From contig NC_073624.1 of NCBI RefSeq assembly GCF_029407905.1, forward strand, positions 113,336,001-113,400,000: a DNA stretch of 64,000 nt, read 5' to 3'. The notes under the pieces were generated by a model, which saw only the letters and a program-made list of their open reading frames with translations, was not told the origin of the DNA and did no database searches. The stretch is from Bubalus kerabau (Eukaryota > Chordata > Mammalia > Artiodactyla > Bovidae). This document shows positions 22,039 to 34,556 of this stretch, in pieces (the stretch's first letter is position 1; the number at the start of each line of letters is the position of its first letter). The position numbers and the translations under genes were made by a program.

Positions 22039-22580
22039 GTTTTCAAAATTAGAAAAGTGTTCTATAACTATGTGATAATGAGTTCTTAACACTCAAAAAC
22101 AATTTTCAGATTCAAGTTAAAAATTAGAACTTCTCTCTAATATAGTAGACTTAAAAACGTATCACTTCCATCTTGCTGATTCAGAAGTTTTGTCTTTCCT
22201 TCTTGGAACAGTTAGGTACTCATTGGAAAACTTTCAAAATTTTGTTTATCTTGTGATATAAAGCCCAAACTGAATTTAGAGTTTTGATATTTCTCATTAA
22301 AGCTGTACTTGGAATTCTCATTTTGGGGATGACTAGAAAACACACACACACACACACACACAATCAAAACAAGCAAACCTGGGAAGAGTAATTGTATAAT
22401 AACAACCAGGGCCAAGATTAGGAGCAAGGTATCGAGTTATTTCTGACTTGTGAATCTATACAGGTAGAAATTTGAATATAAAAATTAGACAGGAAAAAAA
22501 AAATGCAGAAATAGGACCTGATACCTTTAGGAATTCTCAACTCTTCTGATGCTTTCAATTTCTTAGACCTCTTTGCTATA
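22039..22580. other. Unrecognised intron DNA with a (CA)n repeat
   Basis: No gene seen. A (CA)11 run is at 22341-22362. Confidence 0.5.
22341..22362. repeat. (CA)11 microsatellite
   Basis: Eleven uninterrupted CA units. Confidence 0.97.
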
Positions 22581-22582
22581 GA

Positions 22583-22926
22583 CTATTAATGTCCCCCTAA
22601 AAATCACACATTGGAACAGAGTGCCCAGTGTGATGGTATTTGGAGGCAGGACCTTTGTGAATTGATTAGGTCTTGAGGGTCAAGCCGTCATGGATGAGAT
22701 TAGTGGCCTTATAAAATTTATAAAAGAGACCCCAAAGAGATGCACCCCTTCTACCTGTGAGGACACAGAAAACATCTGTGTATGAACCGTGAAGGAGGTT
22801 CTCATCAGACAGAACCTGTGGACACCTTACTCCTAGAAGCCTCAGCCTCCGGAACTGTGAGAAATACCTGTTTAAGAGATACTCATGTTACGGTATTCTG
22901 TTAGAGCAGCCTGAACGGGCTAAGGC
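22583..22926 (+). mobile_element. MLT1-type solo LTR (ERVL-MaLR)
   Basis: Recognisable landmarks in order: AATGTCCCCCTAAAAATCAC, TGATGGTATTTGGAGGCAGG, TTGATTAGGTCTTGAGGGTC, GGCCTTATAAAATTTATAAA, TGTGAGGACACAG, CTCCGGAACTGTGAGAAATA and GCAGCCTGAACGGGCTAAGG. This is an ancient solo LTR; no internal viral genes are present. Confidence 0.85.
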
Positions 22927-23224
22927 ACTCTTCATATTCCTACCTCAATTTTCACAAAAAGAAAACGTGTGAAGGCTGCAGAGGCATATTAAGATATGGT
23001 TACTACAGAATGCTTGATTTATTCCCCCTCCCAAGTACAGGGCACAAAAGCTACTCATTTCCTACTGTACTGGTTGCTCCTGAAGAACAGCCTTGCAGCC
23101 TGAAAGATTTAATATTTCAATACAAACAGTTAGATTCAGAAACTCTTGCTGTTGCTTACAAATACTTGAGAGTTGGGATAGGAAGCATCCGGGTTCAAGC
23201 CTCTACTGTAGATAAGTGGATGGT
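22927..23224. other. Unrecognised intron DNA
   Basis: Nothing identified. Its right end abuts the abruptly broken L1. Confidence 0.45.
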
Positions 23225-24036
23225 CCAGCATTTATTGTTTGTAGACTTTTTGATAGCAGCCATTCTGACTGTGTGAGATGGTACCTCATTGTGGTTTTGA
23301 TTAGCATTTCTGTGATAATGAGTGATGCCGAGCATCTTTTCATGTGTTTGGTAGCCATCTGTATGTCTTCTTTGGAGAAATGTCTATTTAGTTCTTTGGC
23401 CCATTTTTTGATTGGGTCGTTTATTTTTCTGGAATTGAGCTGCAAGAGTTGCTTGTATATTTTTGAGATTAATTCTTTGTCAGTTGCTTCATTTGCTATT
23501 ATTTTCTCCCATTCTGAAGGCTGTCTTTTCACCTTGCTAATAGTTTCCTTCATTGTGCAAAAGCTTTTAAGTTTAATTAGGTCCCATTTGATTATTTTTG
23601 CTTTTATTTCCATTGCTCTGGGAGATGGGTCATAGAGAATCCTGGTATGATTTATGTCAGAGAGTGTTTTGCCTATGTTTTCCTCTAGGAGTTTTGTAGT
23701 TTCTGGTCTTACATTTAGATCTTTAATCCATTTTGAGTTTATTTTTATGTATGGTGTTAGAAAGTTTTCTAGTTTTATTCTTTTACAAGTGGTTGACCAG
23801 TTTTCCCAGCACCACTTGTTAAAGAGATTGTCTTTTCTCCATTGTATATTCTTGCCTCCTTTGTCAAAGATAAGGTGTCCACAGGTGTGTGGATTTATCT
23901 CTGGGCTTTCTATTTTGTTCCATTGATCTATATTTCTGTCTTTGTGCCAGTACCATACTGTCCTGATGACTGTAGCTTTGTAGTATAGTCTGAAGTCAGG
24001 CAGGTTGATTCCTCCACTTCCATTCTTATTTCTCAA
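23203..24036 (-). pseudogene. L1 ORF2 C-terminal fragment
   Basis: This 277-codon open frame encodes the post-RT region of ORF2: GGINLPDFRLYYKATVI, WKNIDQW-like RNIDQWNKIE, WENWSTTCKRIKLE, TPYIKINSKWIKDLN, FCTMKETISKVKRQPSEWEK and WAKELNRHFSKEDIQM. The last ten or so residues (INAGPSTYLQ) come from flanking DNA where the L1 breaks off. Confidence 0.9.
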
Positions 24037-26040
24037 GATTGCTTTGGCTATTTGAGGTTTTTTGTAATTTCATACAAATTGTGAAATTATTTGTTCTAGT
24101 TCTATGAAAAATACTGTTAGTAGCTTGATAGACATTGCATTGAATCTATAGATTACCTTGGATAGTATACTAGTTTTCACTATATTGATGCTTCTGATCC
24201 ATGAACATGGTATATTTCTCCATCTATTAGTGTCCTCTTTGATTTCTTTCACCAGTGTTTGATAGTTTTCTATATATAGGTCTTTTGTTTCTGTAGGTAG
24301 GTTTATTCTTAAGTATTTTATTCTTTTTGTCACAATGGTGAATGGAATTGTTTCCTTAATTTCTCTTTCTGTTTTCTCAATGTTAGTATATGGAATGCAA
24401 GGGATTTCTGTGTGTTAATTTTATATCCTGCAACTTTACTGTATTCATTGATTAGCTCTAGTAATTTTCTGGTGGAGTCTTTAGGGTTTTCTATATAGAG
24501 GATCATGTCATCCGCAGTGAGAGTTTTACTTCTTCTTTTCCAATCTGGATTCTTTTATTTCTTTTTCTGCTCTGATTGCTGTGGCTAAAACTTCCAAAAC
24601 TATGTTGAACAGTAGTGGTGAGAGTGGGCACCCTTGTCTTGTTCCTGACTTTCGGGGAAATGCTTTCAGTTTTTCACCATTGAGGATGTTTGTTGTGGGT
24701 TTATCATATATGGCTTTTATTATGTTGAGGTATGTTTCTTCTATGCCTGCTTCTGGAGGGTTTTTATCATAAATGGATGTTGAATTTTGTCAAAGGCTTT
24801 CTCTGCATCTATTGAGATAATCATATGGTTTTTATCTTTCAATTTGTTAATGTGGTGTATCGCATTGATTGATTTGCCAATATTGAAGAATCCTTGCATC
24901 ACTGGGCTAAAGCCCACTTGGTCAAGATGTATGATCTTTTTAATATGTTGTTGGATTCTATTTGCTAGAATTTTGTTAAGGATTTTTACATCTATATTCA
25001 TCAGTGATATTGGCCTGTAGTTTTCTTTTTTTTGTGGCATCTTTGTCGGGTTTTGGTATTAGGGCGATGGTGGCCTCATAGAATAAGTTTGGAAGTTTAC
25101 CTTCCTCTGCAATTTTCTGGAAGAGTTTTAGTAGGATAGATGTTAGCTCTTCTCTAAACTTTTGGCAGAATTCAGCTGTGAAGCCGTCTGGTCCTGGGCT
25201 TTTATTTTTTGGAAGATTTCTGATTATGGTTTTGATTTCCATGCTTGTGATTGGTCTTTTAAGATTTTCTATTCCTTCCTGGTTCAGTTTTGGAAGGTTA
25301 TACTTTTCTAAGAATTTGTCCATTTCTTCCAAGTTGTCCATTTTATTGGCATGTAGTTGCTGATAGCAGTCTCTTATGATCCTTTGTATTTCTTGTTGTC
25401 TGTTGTGATTTCTCCATTTTCATTACTAATTTTGTTGATTGTTCTCCCATTGTTTCTTGATGAGTCTGGCTAATGGTTTTTCTATTTTATTTACCTCCTT
25501 GAAGAACCAGCTTTTAGTTTTGTTGATTTTCGCTATGGTCTCTTTTGTTTCTTTTGCATTTATTTCTGCCCCAATTTTTTGATTTCTTTCCTTCTACTAA
25601 CCCTGGGGTTCTTCATTTCTTCCTTTTCTAGATGCTTTAGGTGTAGAGTTAGGTTATTTACTTGACTTTTTTCTTGTTTTTTGAGGTAAGCTTGTATGGC
25701 TATGAACCTTCCCCTTAGCACTGCTTTTACTGAGTACCAAAAGTGTTAGGTTGTTGTTTTCATTTTCATTTGTTTCTATGAAGATTTTTATTTCTTTTTT
25801 GAATTCTTCTGTGATTTGTTGGTTATTCAGAAGTGTGTTGTTTAGCCTCCATATGTTGGAATTTTTAATAGTTTTTTTTCCTGTAGTTGACATCTAATCT
25901 TACTGCATTGTGATGAGAAAAGATGCTTGGAATGATTCCAGTTTTTTTGAATTTATCAAGGCTAGATTTATGGCCCAGGATGTGATCTATTCTGGAGAAG
26001 GTTCTGTGTGCACTTGAGAAAAATGTGAAATTCATTGTTT
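23225..26040 (-). mobile_element. L1 LINE ORF2 segment lacking both ends
   Basis: On the minus strand the segment runs from the second half of the L1 endonuclease (RIDHILGHKSSLDKFKK) through the reverse transcriptase (GPDGFTAEFCQKF, IISIDAEKAFDKIQHP, a TADDMILYIENP motif C) to the C-terminal region (KWAKELNRHFSKEDIQMA, IKTTMRYHL). It stops at the codons before the CWRGCGEKG segment, so the ORF2 end, 3' UTR and poly-A are absent. Upstream it joins a BovB directly. Several frameshifts and stops make it inactive. Confidence 0.92.
24741..25341 (-). pseudogene. L1 ORF2 reverse-transcriptase fragments (two overlapping frames)
   Basis: The frame 24976-25341 reads NLPKNKSPGPDGFTAEF and KLFQKIAEEGKLPN. 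A frameshift leads to 24741-25040 with ENYRPISLMNIDVKILNKIL, RIQQHIKKIIHLDQVGF and IISIDAEKAFDKIQHP. These are RT fingers and palm motif A of L1. Confidence 0.9.
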
Positions 26041-26629
26041 TTCTCCCAGAAATCTTGATTCCAGCTTGTGCTTCATGCAGTCCAGCATTTCTTATGATGT
26101 ACTCTGCATATAAGTTAAATAAGCAGGGTGACAGTATACAGCCTTGATGTACCCCTTTCCCAATTTGGAACCAGTCTGTTCTTCCATATCCAGTTCTAAC
26201 TGTTGCTTCCTGACCTGCATACAGATTTCTCAAGAGGCAGGTCAGGTGGTCTGATATCCCCATCTTTGGAAGAATTTTCCAGAATTTGTGGTGATCCACA
26301 CAGACAAAGGCTTTGGCATAGTTAATAAAGCAGAAGTAGATATTTTTCTGAAACTCTCTTGCTTTTTTGATGATCCAATGAATGTTGGCAATTTGATCTC
26401 TGGTTCCTCTGTCTTTTCTAAAACCAGCTTGGGCATCTGGAAGTTCATCGTTCATGTACTGTTGAAGCCTGGCTTGCAGAATTTTGAGCATTACTTTGCT
26501 AGTGTGTGAGATTAGTGCAATTGTGTGGTAGTTTGAGCATTCTTTGGCGTTGCCTTTCTTTGGGATTGGAATGAAAACTGACCTTTTCCAGTCCTGTGGA
26601 CACTGCTGAGATTTCCTAACTGCTGGCAT
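25865..26629 (-). pseudogene. Fused frame: BovB reverse transcriptase joined to L1 endonuclease
   Basis: This 254-codon open frame starts in the BovB reverse transcriptase (QQCPQDWKRSVFIPIPKKGN, ALISHTSKVMLKILQARL, YFCFINYAKAFVCVDH, GCILSPCLFNLYAEYII) and runs to AGIKISGRK. Within a few codons it becomes L1 endonuclease (FTFFSSAHRTFSRIDHILGH, SIFSHHNAVRLDVNYRKKN). The junction is near 26040. In motif A the usual FDC is changed to FVC. BovB motif C (YADD) is absent because the BovB part stops first. I infer a by-product of rearrangement, not a functional protein. Confidence 0.9.
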
Positions 26630-27042
26630 ATTGAGTGCAGCACTTTCACAGCATCATCTTTTAGGATTTGAAGTAGTTCATCACCTCCACAAGCTTTGTT
26701 CGTAGTGATGCTTCCTAAGGCCCACTTGACTTCACATTCCAGGATGTCTGGCTCTAGATGAGTGATCACACTATCGTGATTATCTGGGTTGTGAAGATTT
26801 TTTGGTAGTTCTTTTGTGTATTCTTGCCACCTCTTCTTAATATCTTCTGCTTCTGTTAGGTCCATACTATTTCTGTCCTTTATTGTGCCTATCTTTGTAT
26901 GAAATGTTCCCTTGGTAGCCCTCATTTTCTTGAAGAGATCTCTAGTCTTTCCCATTCTATTGTTTTCCTCTATTTCTTTGCACTGATCTCTGAGGAAGGC
27001 TTTCTTATCTCTCCTTGCTATTCTTTGGAACTCTGCATTCAA
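26512..27042 (-). pseudogene. BovB linker/RT N-terminal fragment
   Basis: The frame encodes NAEFQRIARRDKKAFLRDQC, NRMGKTRDLFKKMRATKG, LTEAEDIKKRWQEYTKEL and PDILECEVKWALGSITTN of the BovB ORF. A small deletion removes a few residues after KACGGDE. Confidence 0.85.
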
Positions 27043-27910
27043 ATGGGTATATCTTTCCTTTTCTCCTTTGCCCTCGCTTCCCTTCTTTTCACAACTATCT
27101 GTAAGGCCTCCTCAGACAGCCATCTTGCTTTTTTGCATTTCTTTTTCTTGGGGATGGTCTTGATCCCTGCCTCCTGTACTATGTCATGAACCTCTGTTCA
27201 TAGTTCTTCAGGAACTCTGTCTATCAACTAATCCCTTGAATCTATTTGTCACTTCCACTGTTTAACTGTACAGGATTTGATTTAGGTCATACCTGAATGG
27301 TCTGGTTATTTCCCCTACTTTCTTCAATTTCGGTCTGAATTTTTCCATAAGGAGTTCATGATCTGAGCCACAGTCAGCTCCGAATCTTGTTTTGGCTGAC
27401 TGTATAGAGTTTTCCATCTTTGGCTGCAAAGAATATAATCAATCTGATTTAAGTATTGACCATCTAGTGATGTCCATGTGTAGAGTCTTCTCTTGTGTTG
27501 TTGGAAGAGGTTGTTTGCTATAATCAGTGCGTTCTCTTGGCAAAACTCTATTAGCCTTTGCCCTGCTTCATTCTGTACTCTAAGGTCAAATTTGCCTGTT
27601 ACTCTAGATATCTCTTGACTTCTTACTTTTGCATTCCAGTCCCCTATAATGAAAAGGACATCTTCTTTGGGTGTTAGTTCTAGAAGGTCTTGTAGGTCTT
27701 CATAGAACCCTTCAACTTCAGCTTCTTCAGCATTACTGTTCAGGGCATAGACTTGGATTACTATGCTATGAATGGTTTGCCTTGGAAATGAACAGAGATC
27801 ATTCTGTCATTTTTGAGACTGCATCCAAGTACTGCATTTTGGACTCTTCTGTTGACTATGATGGCTACTCCATTTCTTCTAAGGGATTCTTGCCCACAGA
27901 AGTAGATATT

Positions 27911-27931
27911 AGATCAGATCAGATCAGATCA
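27911..27931. repeat. (AGATC)4 tail repeat
   Basis: Four pentamer units at the 3' tip of the nested BovB. BovB tails normally end in short tandem repeats such as TGAAC; this copy has a variant unit. Confidence 0.9.
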
Positions 27932-28270
27932 GTTGCTCAGTCGTGTCTGACTTTTTGTGACCCCATGAATCGCAGCACACCAGGCCTCCCTGTCCATCAC
28001 CAACTCCCGGAGTTCACTGAGACTCACGTCCATCGAGTCAGAGATGCCATCCAGCCATCTCCTCCTCTGTCGTCCCCTTCTCCTCCTGCCCCCAATCCCT
28101 CCCAGCATCAGAGTCTTTTCCAATGAGTCAACTCTTCGCATGAGGTGGCCAAATTACTGGAGTTTCAGCTTTAGCATCATTCCTTCCAAAGAAATCCCAG
28201 GGCTGATCTCCTTCAGAATGGACTGGTTGGATCTCCTTGCAGTCCAAGGGACTCTCAAGAGTCTTCTCCC
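27911..28270 (-). mobile_element. BovB 3' end nested in the BovB endonuclease region
   Basis: It comprises the last 360 bases of BovB (RLLRVPW-coding side to the tail), ending on the left in four AGATC pentamers. The host BovB sequence resumes on both sides (CACAGAAGTAGATATT at left, AATGGTCATCTAAGTT at right). No convincing target duplication beyond two or three bases is seen. Confidence 0.9.
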
Positions 28271-28271
28271 A

Positions 28272-28616
28272 CTAATGGTCATCTAAGTTAAATTCACCCA
28301 TTCCATTCCATTTTAGTTCACTGATTCCTAAAATGTCGACACTCACTCTTGCCATCTCCTGTTTGACCACTTCCAATTTGCCTTGATTTGTGGACCTAAC
28401 ATTCCATGTTCCTATGCAATATTGCTCTTTACAGCATTGGACTTTACTACCATTAGTAGTCACATCCACAACTCGGTGTTGTTTTTGCTTTGTCTTTGTC
28501 TCTTCATTCTTTCTGGAGTTATTTCTCCACTGTTCTCCAGTAGCATATTGGGCACCTACCAACCTGGGGCATTCATCTTTCAGTGTCCTATCTTTTTGCC
28601 TTTTAATACTGTTCAT
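28272..28616 (-). pseudogene. BovB endonuclease N-terminal fragment
   Basis: The frame encodes the beginning of the apurinic-type endonuclease (QYCIGTWNVRSTNQGKLEVV, VDILGISELKWNGMGEFNLD). The conserved N and E of the nuclease family are present in WNVRS and SELKW. It stops at the nested BovB insertion. Confidence 0.88.
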
Positions 28617-28950
28617 GGGGTTCTGAAGGCAAGAATACTAAAGTGGTTTGCCATTCCCTTCTTCAGTGGATCAGGTTTTTTCATAATTCTCCACTATGAC
28701 CCATCTGTCTTGGTTGGTCCTACATGGCATGGCTCATAGTTTCACTGAGTTAGACAAAGCTGTGGTCCATGTGATCCGACTGGTTAGTTTTCTGTGATTG
28801 TGGTTTTCAGTCTGTCTGCCCTCTGATGGAGAAGGGTAAGAGGATTAAGGAAGCTTCCTGATGGGAGAGACTGAATGAGGGGGAAAATGTGTCTTTTTCT
28901 GATGGGCGGGGCCATGCTCAGTTAATCTGTAATCCAGTTTTCTGTTGATG

Positions 28951-29094
28951 TATTCATAAAATGTAATTATCCCATCAAACATTTTTTCTCCCATGAATCA
29001 AGCCATTGATTTAACTGTCCACTGGTTGCTTTTTTGCATATTTAGCCCAATTATTCTTAATAGAAACAATAACATTCTTAATAGAAACAATTAC
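28951..29094. other. Unrecognised AT-rich intron DNA
   Basis: Nothing recognised; it flanks the 5' end of the BovB. Confidence 0.4.
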
Positions 29095-29275
29095 AATAAT
29101 ATTTAGTGAGCACTTTATTGTGCTTTCATTTATTTCTCACAATAACCTGATAAACAAGATTCTCTTTGTATTCCAGCTTTACAGATAATGCAACTGAGGC
29201 TTAGGAAGCTAAAGAACTTGCCCAATGTCAAATTGCTAACAGTGGGAGACTGGGATTTAAACACTGGCAATAACC
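29095..29275 (-). mobile_element. MIR SINE
   Basis: Reverse-oriented MIR: ATTTCTCACAATAACCTGAT, CAGCTTTACAGATAATGCAA, CTGAGGCTTAGGAAGCTAAA and GAACTTGCCCAATGTCAAAT. Confidence 0.85.
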
Positions 29276-29689
29276 CCATTTTGGTTCCAATTTACTAGCC
29301 ATTTCCAACAAATGTGTTTTGGCATTCAAATTACCTGAAATGACCTCATTATATAATTTTGGTCTCCTCGGTAGGTCAACTAACTTTGCGACAGACCATC
29401 CAAGTACTTAAAGTTATTTTAATGGTAAGTAGGTTAAGCAAATTTGAAATGCAGGACTTGTTTTTTCAGGCCATAACTCCTTTATAAATGATTCATTATT
29501 CATCCAGCAGCTCGGCTTGGTGCGACCGTCAGTGCAGGCATGGTGGGATATATAAATACAGATCACAGTCTAGTGAGACAAGTGTGAAGTTTGAAGGACG
29601 GAAACAAAGTACTGGCATTTAAGAAAGAGAAAGATTTATTCTTTTAGGATGGATCAAAAAAGGCTTCTTGGAATCCGACCAGCTAAATT

Positions 29690-30020
29690 GCTCTCTCTCC
29701 CAGGCACCCCTCGGGCTCACTTCCTCACCTCTCCCAGGTCATTGCCAAAAGGTTAGCTACTCAGGGGACTTTCTTTGACCACCCCCTGTAAAACTTCTCC
29801 CCAGCATCTGTCATCCTACACCTCTGCTTTGCTTTCTTCATAGCACTTATCATCTCTTGGCGTACCATGTGCCTTTCGTATTTATTGGCTTCCTGTTCGT
29901 TTCCCCACATTACAATATAAGGTGCCTAAGGGCAGGGCCCTTGGGTTATTTTGGCCACTGATGTAAACCCGGTTTCAGAACAATGCATAATATAAAGTAG
30001 GGACGCAATTGTTCAATGGA
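29690..30020 (+). mobile_element. L2 LINE 3' end
   Basis: The order CACTTCCTCACCTCTCCCAG, TTTCTTTGACCACCCCCTGT, TTCATAGCACTTATCATCTC and CTAAGGGCAGGGCCCTTGGG matches the L2 3' region. The tail is decayed. Confidence 0.85.
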
Positions 30021-30200
30021 TGGAGAAAATAAGACTTAAGCTGGGCCTGAAGAATGGTTAGGATTTAGCTAGACCCTGGTGGATGGAAGAGAATTCCAGG
30101 TGAAGGGCATCATGACTTAAGCAAAGAATGGAGGCAGCAAATCGCATAGCCTGTTCAGTGTGCTGGTCAACTTGGTTAAAATACAAAAATATGGCGGGGC
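30021..30200 (-). mobile_element. L2 LINE fragment, opposite orientation
   Basis: GGCCTGAAGAATGGTTAGG, GAATTCCAGGTGAAGGGCAT and AGCAAAGAATGGAGGCAGCA are the reverse-oriented L2 pattern, placed head to tail against the preceding plus-strand L2. Confidence 0.6.
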
Positions 30201-32832
<2,632 letters not shown>

Positions 32833-32856
32833 CTATGAAAACCAATAAGAAAGTAT
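32833..32856 (-). promoter_or_regulatory. SYT1: Splice acceptor and polypyrimidine tract of the SYT1 C2B exon
   Basis: On the minus strand the intron ends in a T-rich run followed by CATAG, directly before the exon's CAAGAG codons. The AG is the complement of plus-strand 32833-32834. This is a normal U2-type acceptor and fixes the exon start. Confidence 0.9.
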
Positions 32857-33206
32857 AAATAATCTTTTAAATAAAGGTGAATGCAGTTTGTATATATACA
32901 TTGTAAACACCTCAGGAAGGAGGATTGTCACAATTAGAATTAGAAAACTCTTACATTCACTGGCATTTACTCAGTGGTCTTCTATTCACTAAGGTATCAT
33001 CAAGAGTGATTGTATCTTTCAGTTTTTAAATAGCTCATTTATGCTTTAACATTCATCAAAATACATCCATAATTCAATGGCTCAGGAGATGAGATCAAGA
33101 TGACTTTTTTAGAGATTACATTCTGAATGTACTGTAGAACTCTTGGCAAATATTCATAACTTGATTAAATAGCTTTGAAAAGAGACTAGCAGTTCTCCCC
33201 CCTCCG

Positions 33207-33217
33207 CCCCCCCCCCC
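33207..33217. repeat. Poly-C tract (11 C)
   Basis: Uninterrupted C11, 375 bp upstream of the exon in transcript orientation. Confidence 0.95.
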
Positions 33218-33823
33218 ACCGTAGGATCAACCTACCTCCTTTTTTTCTCTTTTTACATTTCAAATAGGATTATGTGTAATATCTAGACTTTTGGAGGAAA
33301 TGGACTTGCTTTTGTGTTTCTAAACTCTATTTATTGATGAGAAATTATAAATTCCTAATAGCAGAAATGCAACAAAGTATAAGATTTTGCACTTTTAGTT
33401 TCACTCATTGAGGTCTAAATTTCTTTTTCCTTATCCTAAAATTTATAAAAATCTATGCGATGGTTTAAAAAGTGAAATATATAGCAATACAAAATTTCTC
33501 ACATGCCCTCAAGTTATTTCATTGGTACCATATTTCAGTTCCAAGAACATTCACCAATGCTATATTTGAGCATTTCTGAACAACTGATTAAGAGCTTGAA
33601 GTGATGATGCTATGTAGAACTTTTACCTTTTTCAGAAGACATCTATAGGTTCAACTGTCTTAAATGTCTTACTCTTTAGGATAACTAAGGACTGTATTGA
33701 ACACAAGCAAGATTTTTTTCATTCATATTTATAAGCATGAGAGAGGGGCAAGGGTGTAGACTCTGTTGTATTCTCAGATGCTGGAGGCACTAGAATGCTC
33801 CCTGATGTATGAGGTTAAGGATA

Positions 33824-34556
33824 TGTAAAGAGCCTCTTGATGAAAGTGAAAGAGGAGCGTGAAAAAGTTGGCTTAAAACTCAGCTTTCAGAAAACTAAGA
33901 TCATGGCATCTGGTCCCATCACTTCATGGCAAATGGGGAAACAATGGAAACAGTGACAAACTTTATTTTTTGGGTTCCAAAATCACTGCAGATAGTGACT
34001 GCAGCCATGAAATTTAAAGATGTTTGCTCTTTGGAAGAAAAGCTATGACCAACCTAGATAGCATATTAAAAAGCAGAGACATTACTTTGTCAACAAAGGT
34101 CTGTCTAGTCAAGGCTATGGTTTTTCCAGTGGTCATGTATGGATGTGAGAGTTGGACTGTGAAGAAAGCTGAGCACAGAATTGATGCTTTTGAACTGTGG
34201 TGTTAAAGAAGACTCTTGAGAGTCCCTTGGACTGCAAGGAGATCCAACCAGTCCATCCTAAAGGAGATCAGTCCTGGGTGTTCATTGGAAGGACTGATGC
34301 TGAAGCTGAAATTCCAATACTTTGGCCACCTGATGCAAAGAGTTGACTCATTGGAAAAGACCCTGATGCTGGGAAAGATTGAGGGCTGGAGGAGAAGGGG
34401 ACGACAGAGGATGAGATGGCTGGATGGCATCACAGACTTGAAGGATATGAGTTTGAGCAAGCTCTGGGAGTTGGTGTTGGACAGGGAGGCCTGGCATGCT
34501 GCAGTCCATGGGGTCGCAAAGAATCAGACATGACTGAGTGACTGAACTGAACTGAT
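33824..34556 (+). mobile_element. BovB LINE 3' end (5'-truncated)
   Basis: It runs from the codons after the reverse-transcriptase motif C (SLLMKVKEE) to the ACTGAACTGAACTGA tail. Open frames at 34024-34206 (DSILKSRDITLSTKV, YGCESWTVKKAEH) and 34216-34533 (RVPWTARRSNQSILKE, LEKTLMLGKIEG) are in the same reading phase and are separated by a TGG-to-TAA change after FELWC. Confidence 0.93.

Larger units (their letters stand above)
26041..28950 (-). mobile_element. BovB LINE with intact 5' region, 3' half replaced by L1
   Basis: On the minus strand this copy starts in the BovB 5' UTR (complement of the segment around 28800-28950, with GATGGAGAAGGGTAAGAGG). It passes through the endonuclease start (YCIGTWNVRS, ILGISELKWNGMGEF), the rest of the endonuclease and the linker, and ends within the reverse transcriptase at about 26041. 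A second BovB tail interrupts the endonuclease at 27911-28270. It is the only BovB here that reaches the 5' UTR. Confidence 0.92.
32833..33820. other. Intron DNA upstream of the SYT1 exon
   Basis: AT-rich and unrecognised, apart from the acceptor region and an 11-C run at 33207-33217. Confidence 0.5.

Noticed and set aside
22583..22926. Promoter activity of the MLT1 LTR on SYT1
   Set aside because: It lies on the opposite strand to the gene and inside an intron; the sequence gives no evidence of activity.
23216..23635. 139-codon hydrophobic plus-strand frame that looks like a membrane protein
   Set aside because: Antisense reading of L1 ORF2. The hydrophobicity comes from complementing lysine- and glutamate-rich codons.
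27911..27931. AGATC repeats as the start of a CRISPR-like array
   Set aside because: Pentamers without spacers at the end of a LINE. No CRISPR array is expected or present in this genome.
27671..28126. 151-codon plus-strand frame
   Set aside because: Antisense of BovB running across a nested BovB junction.
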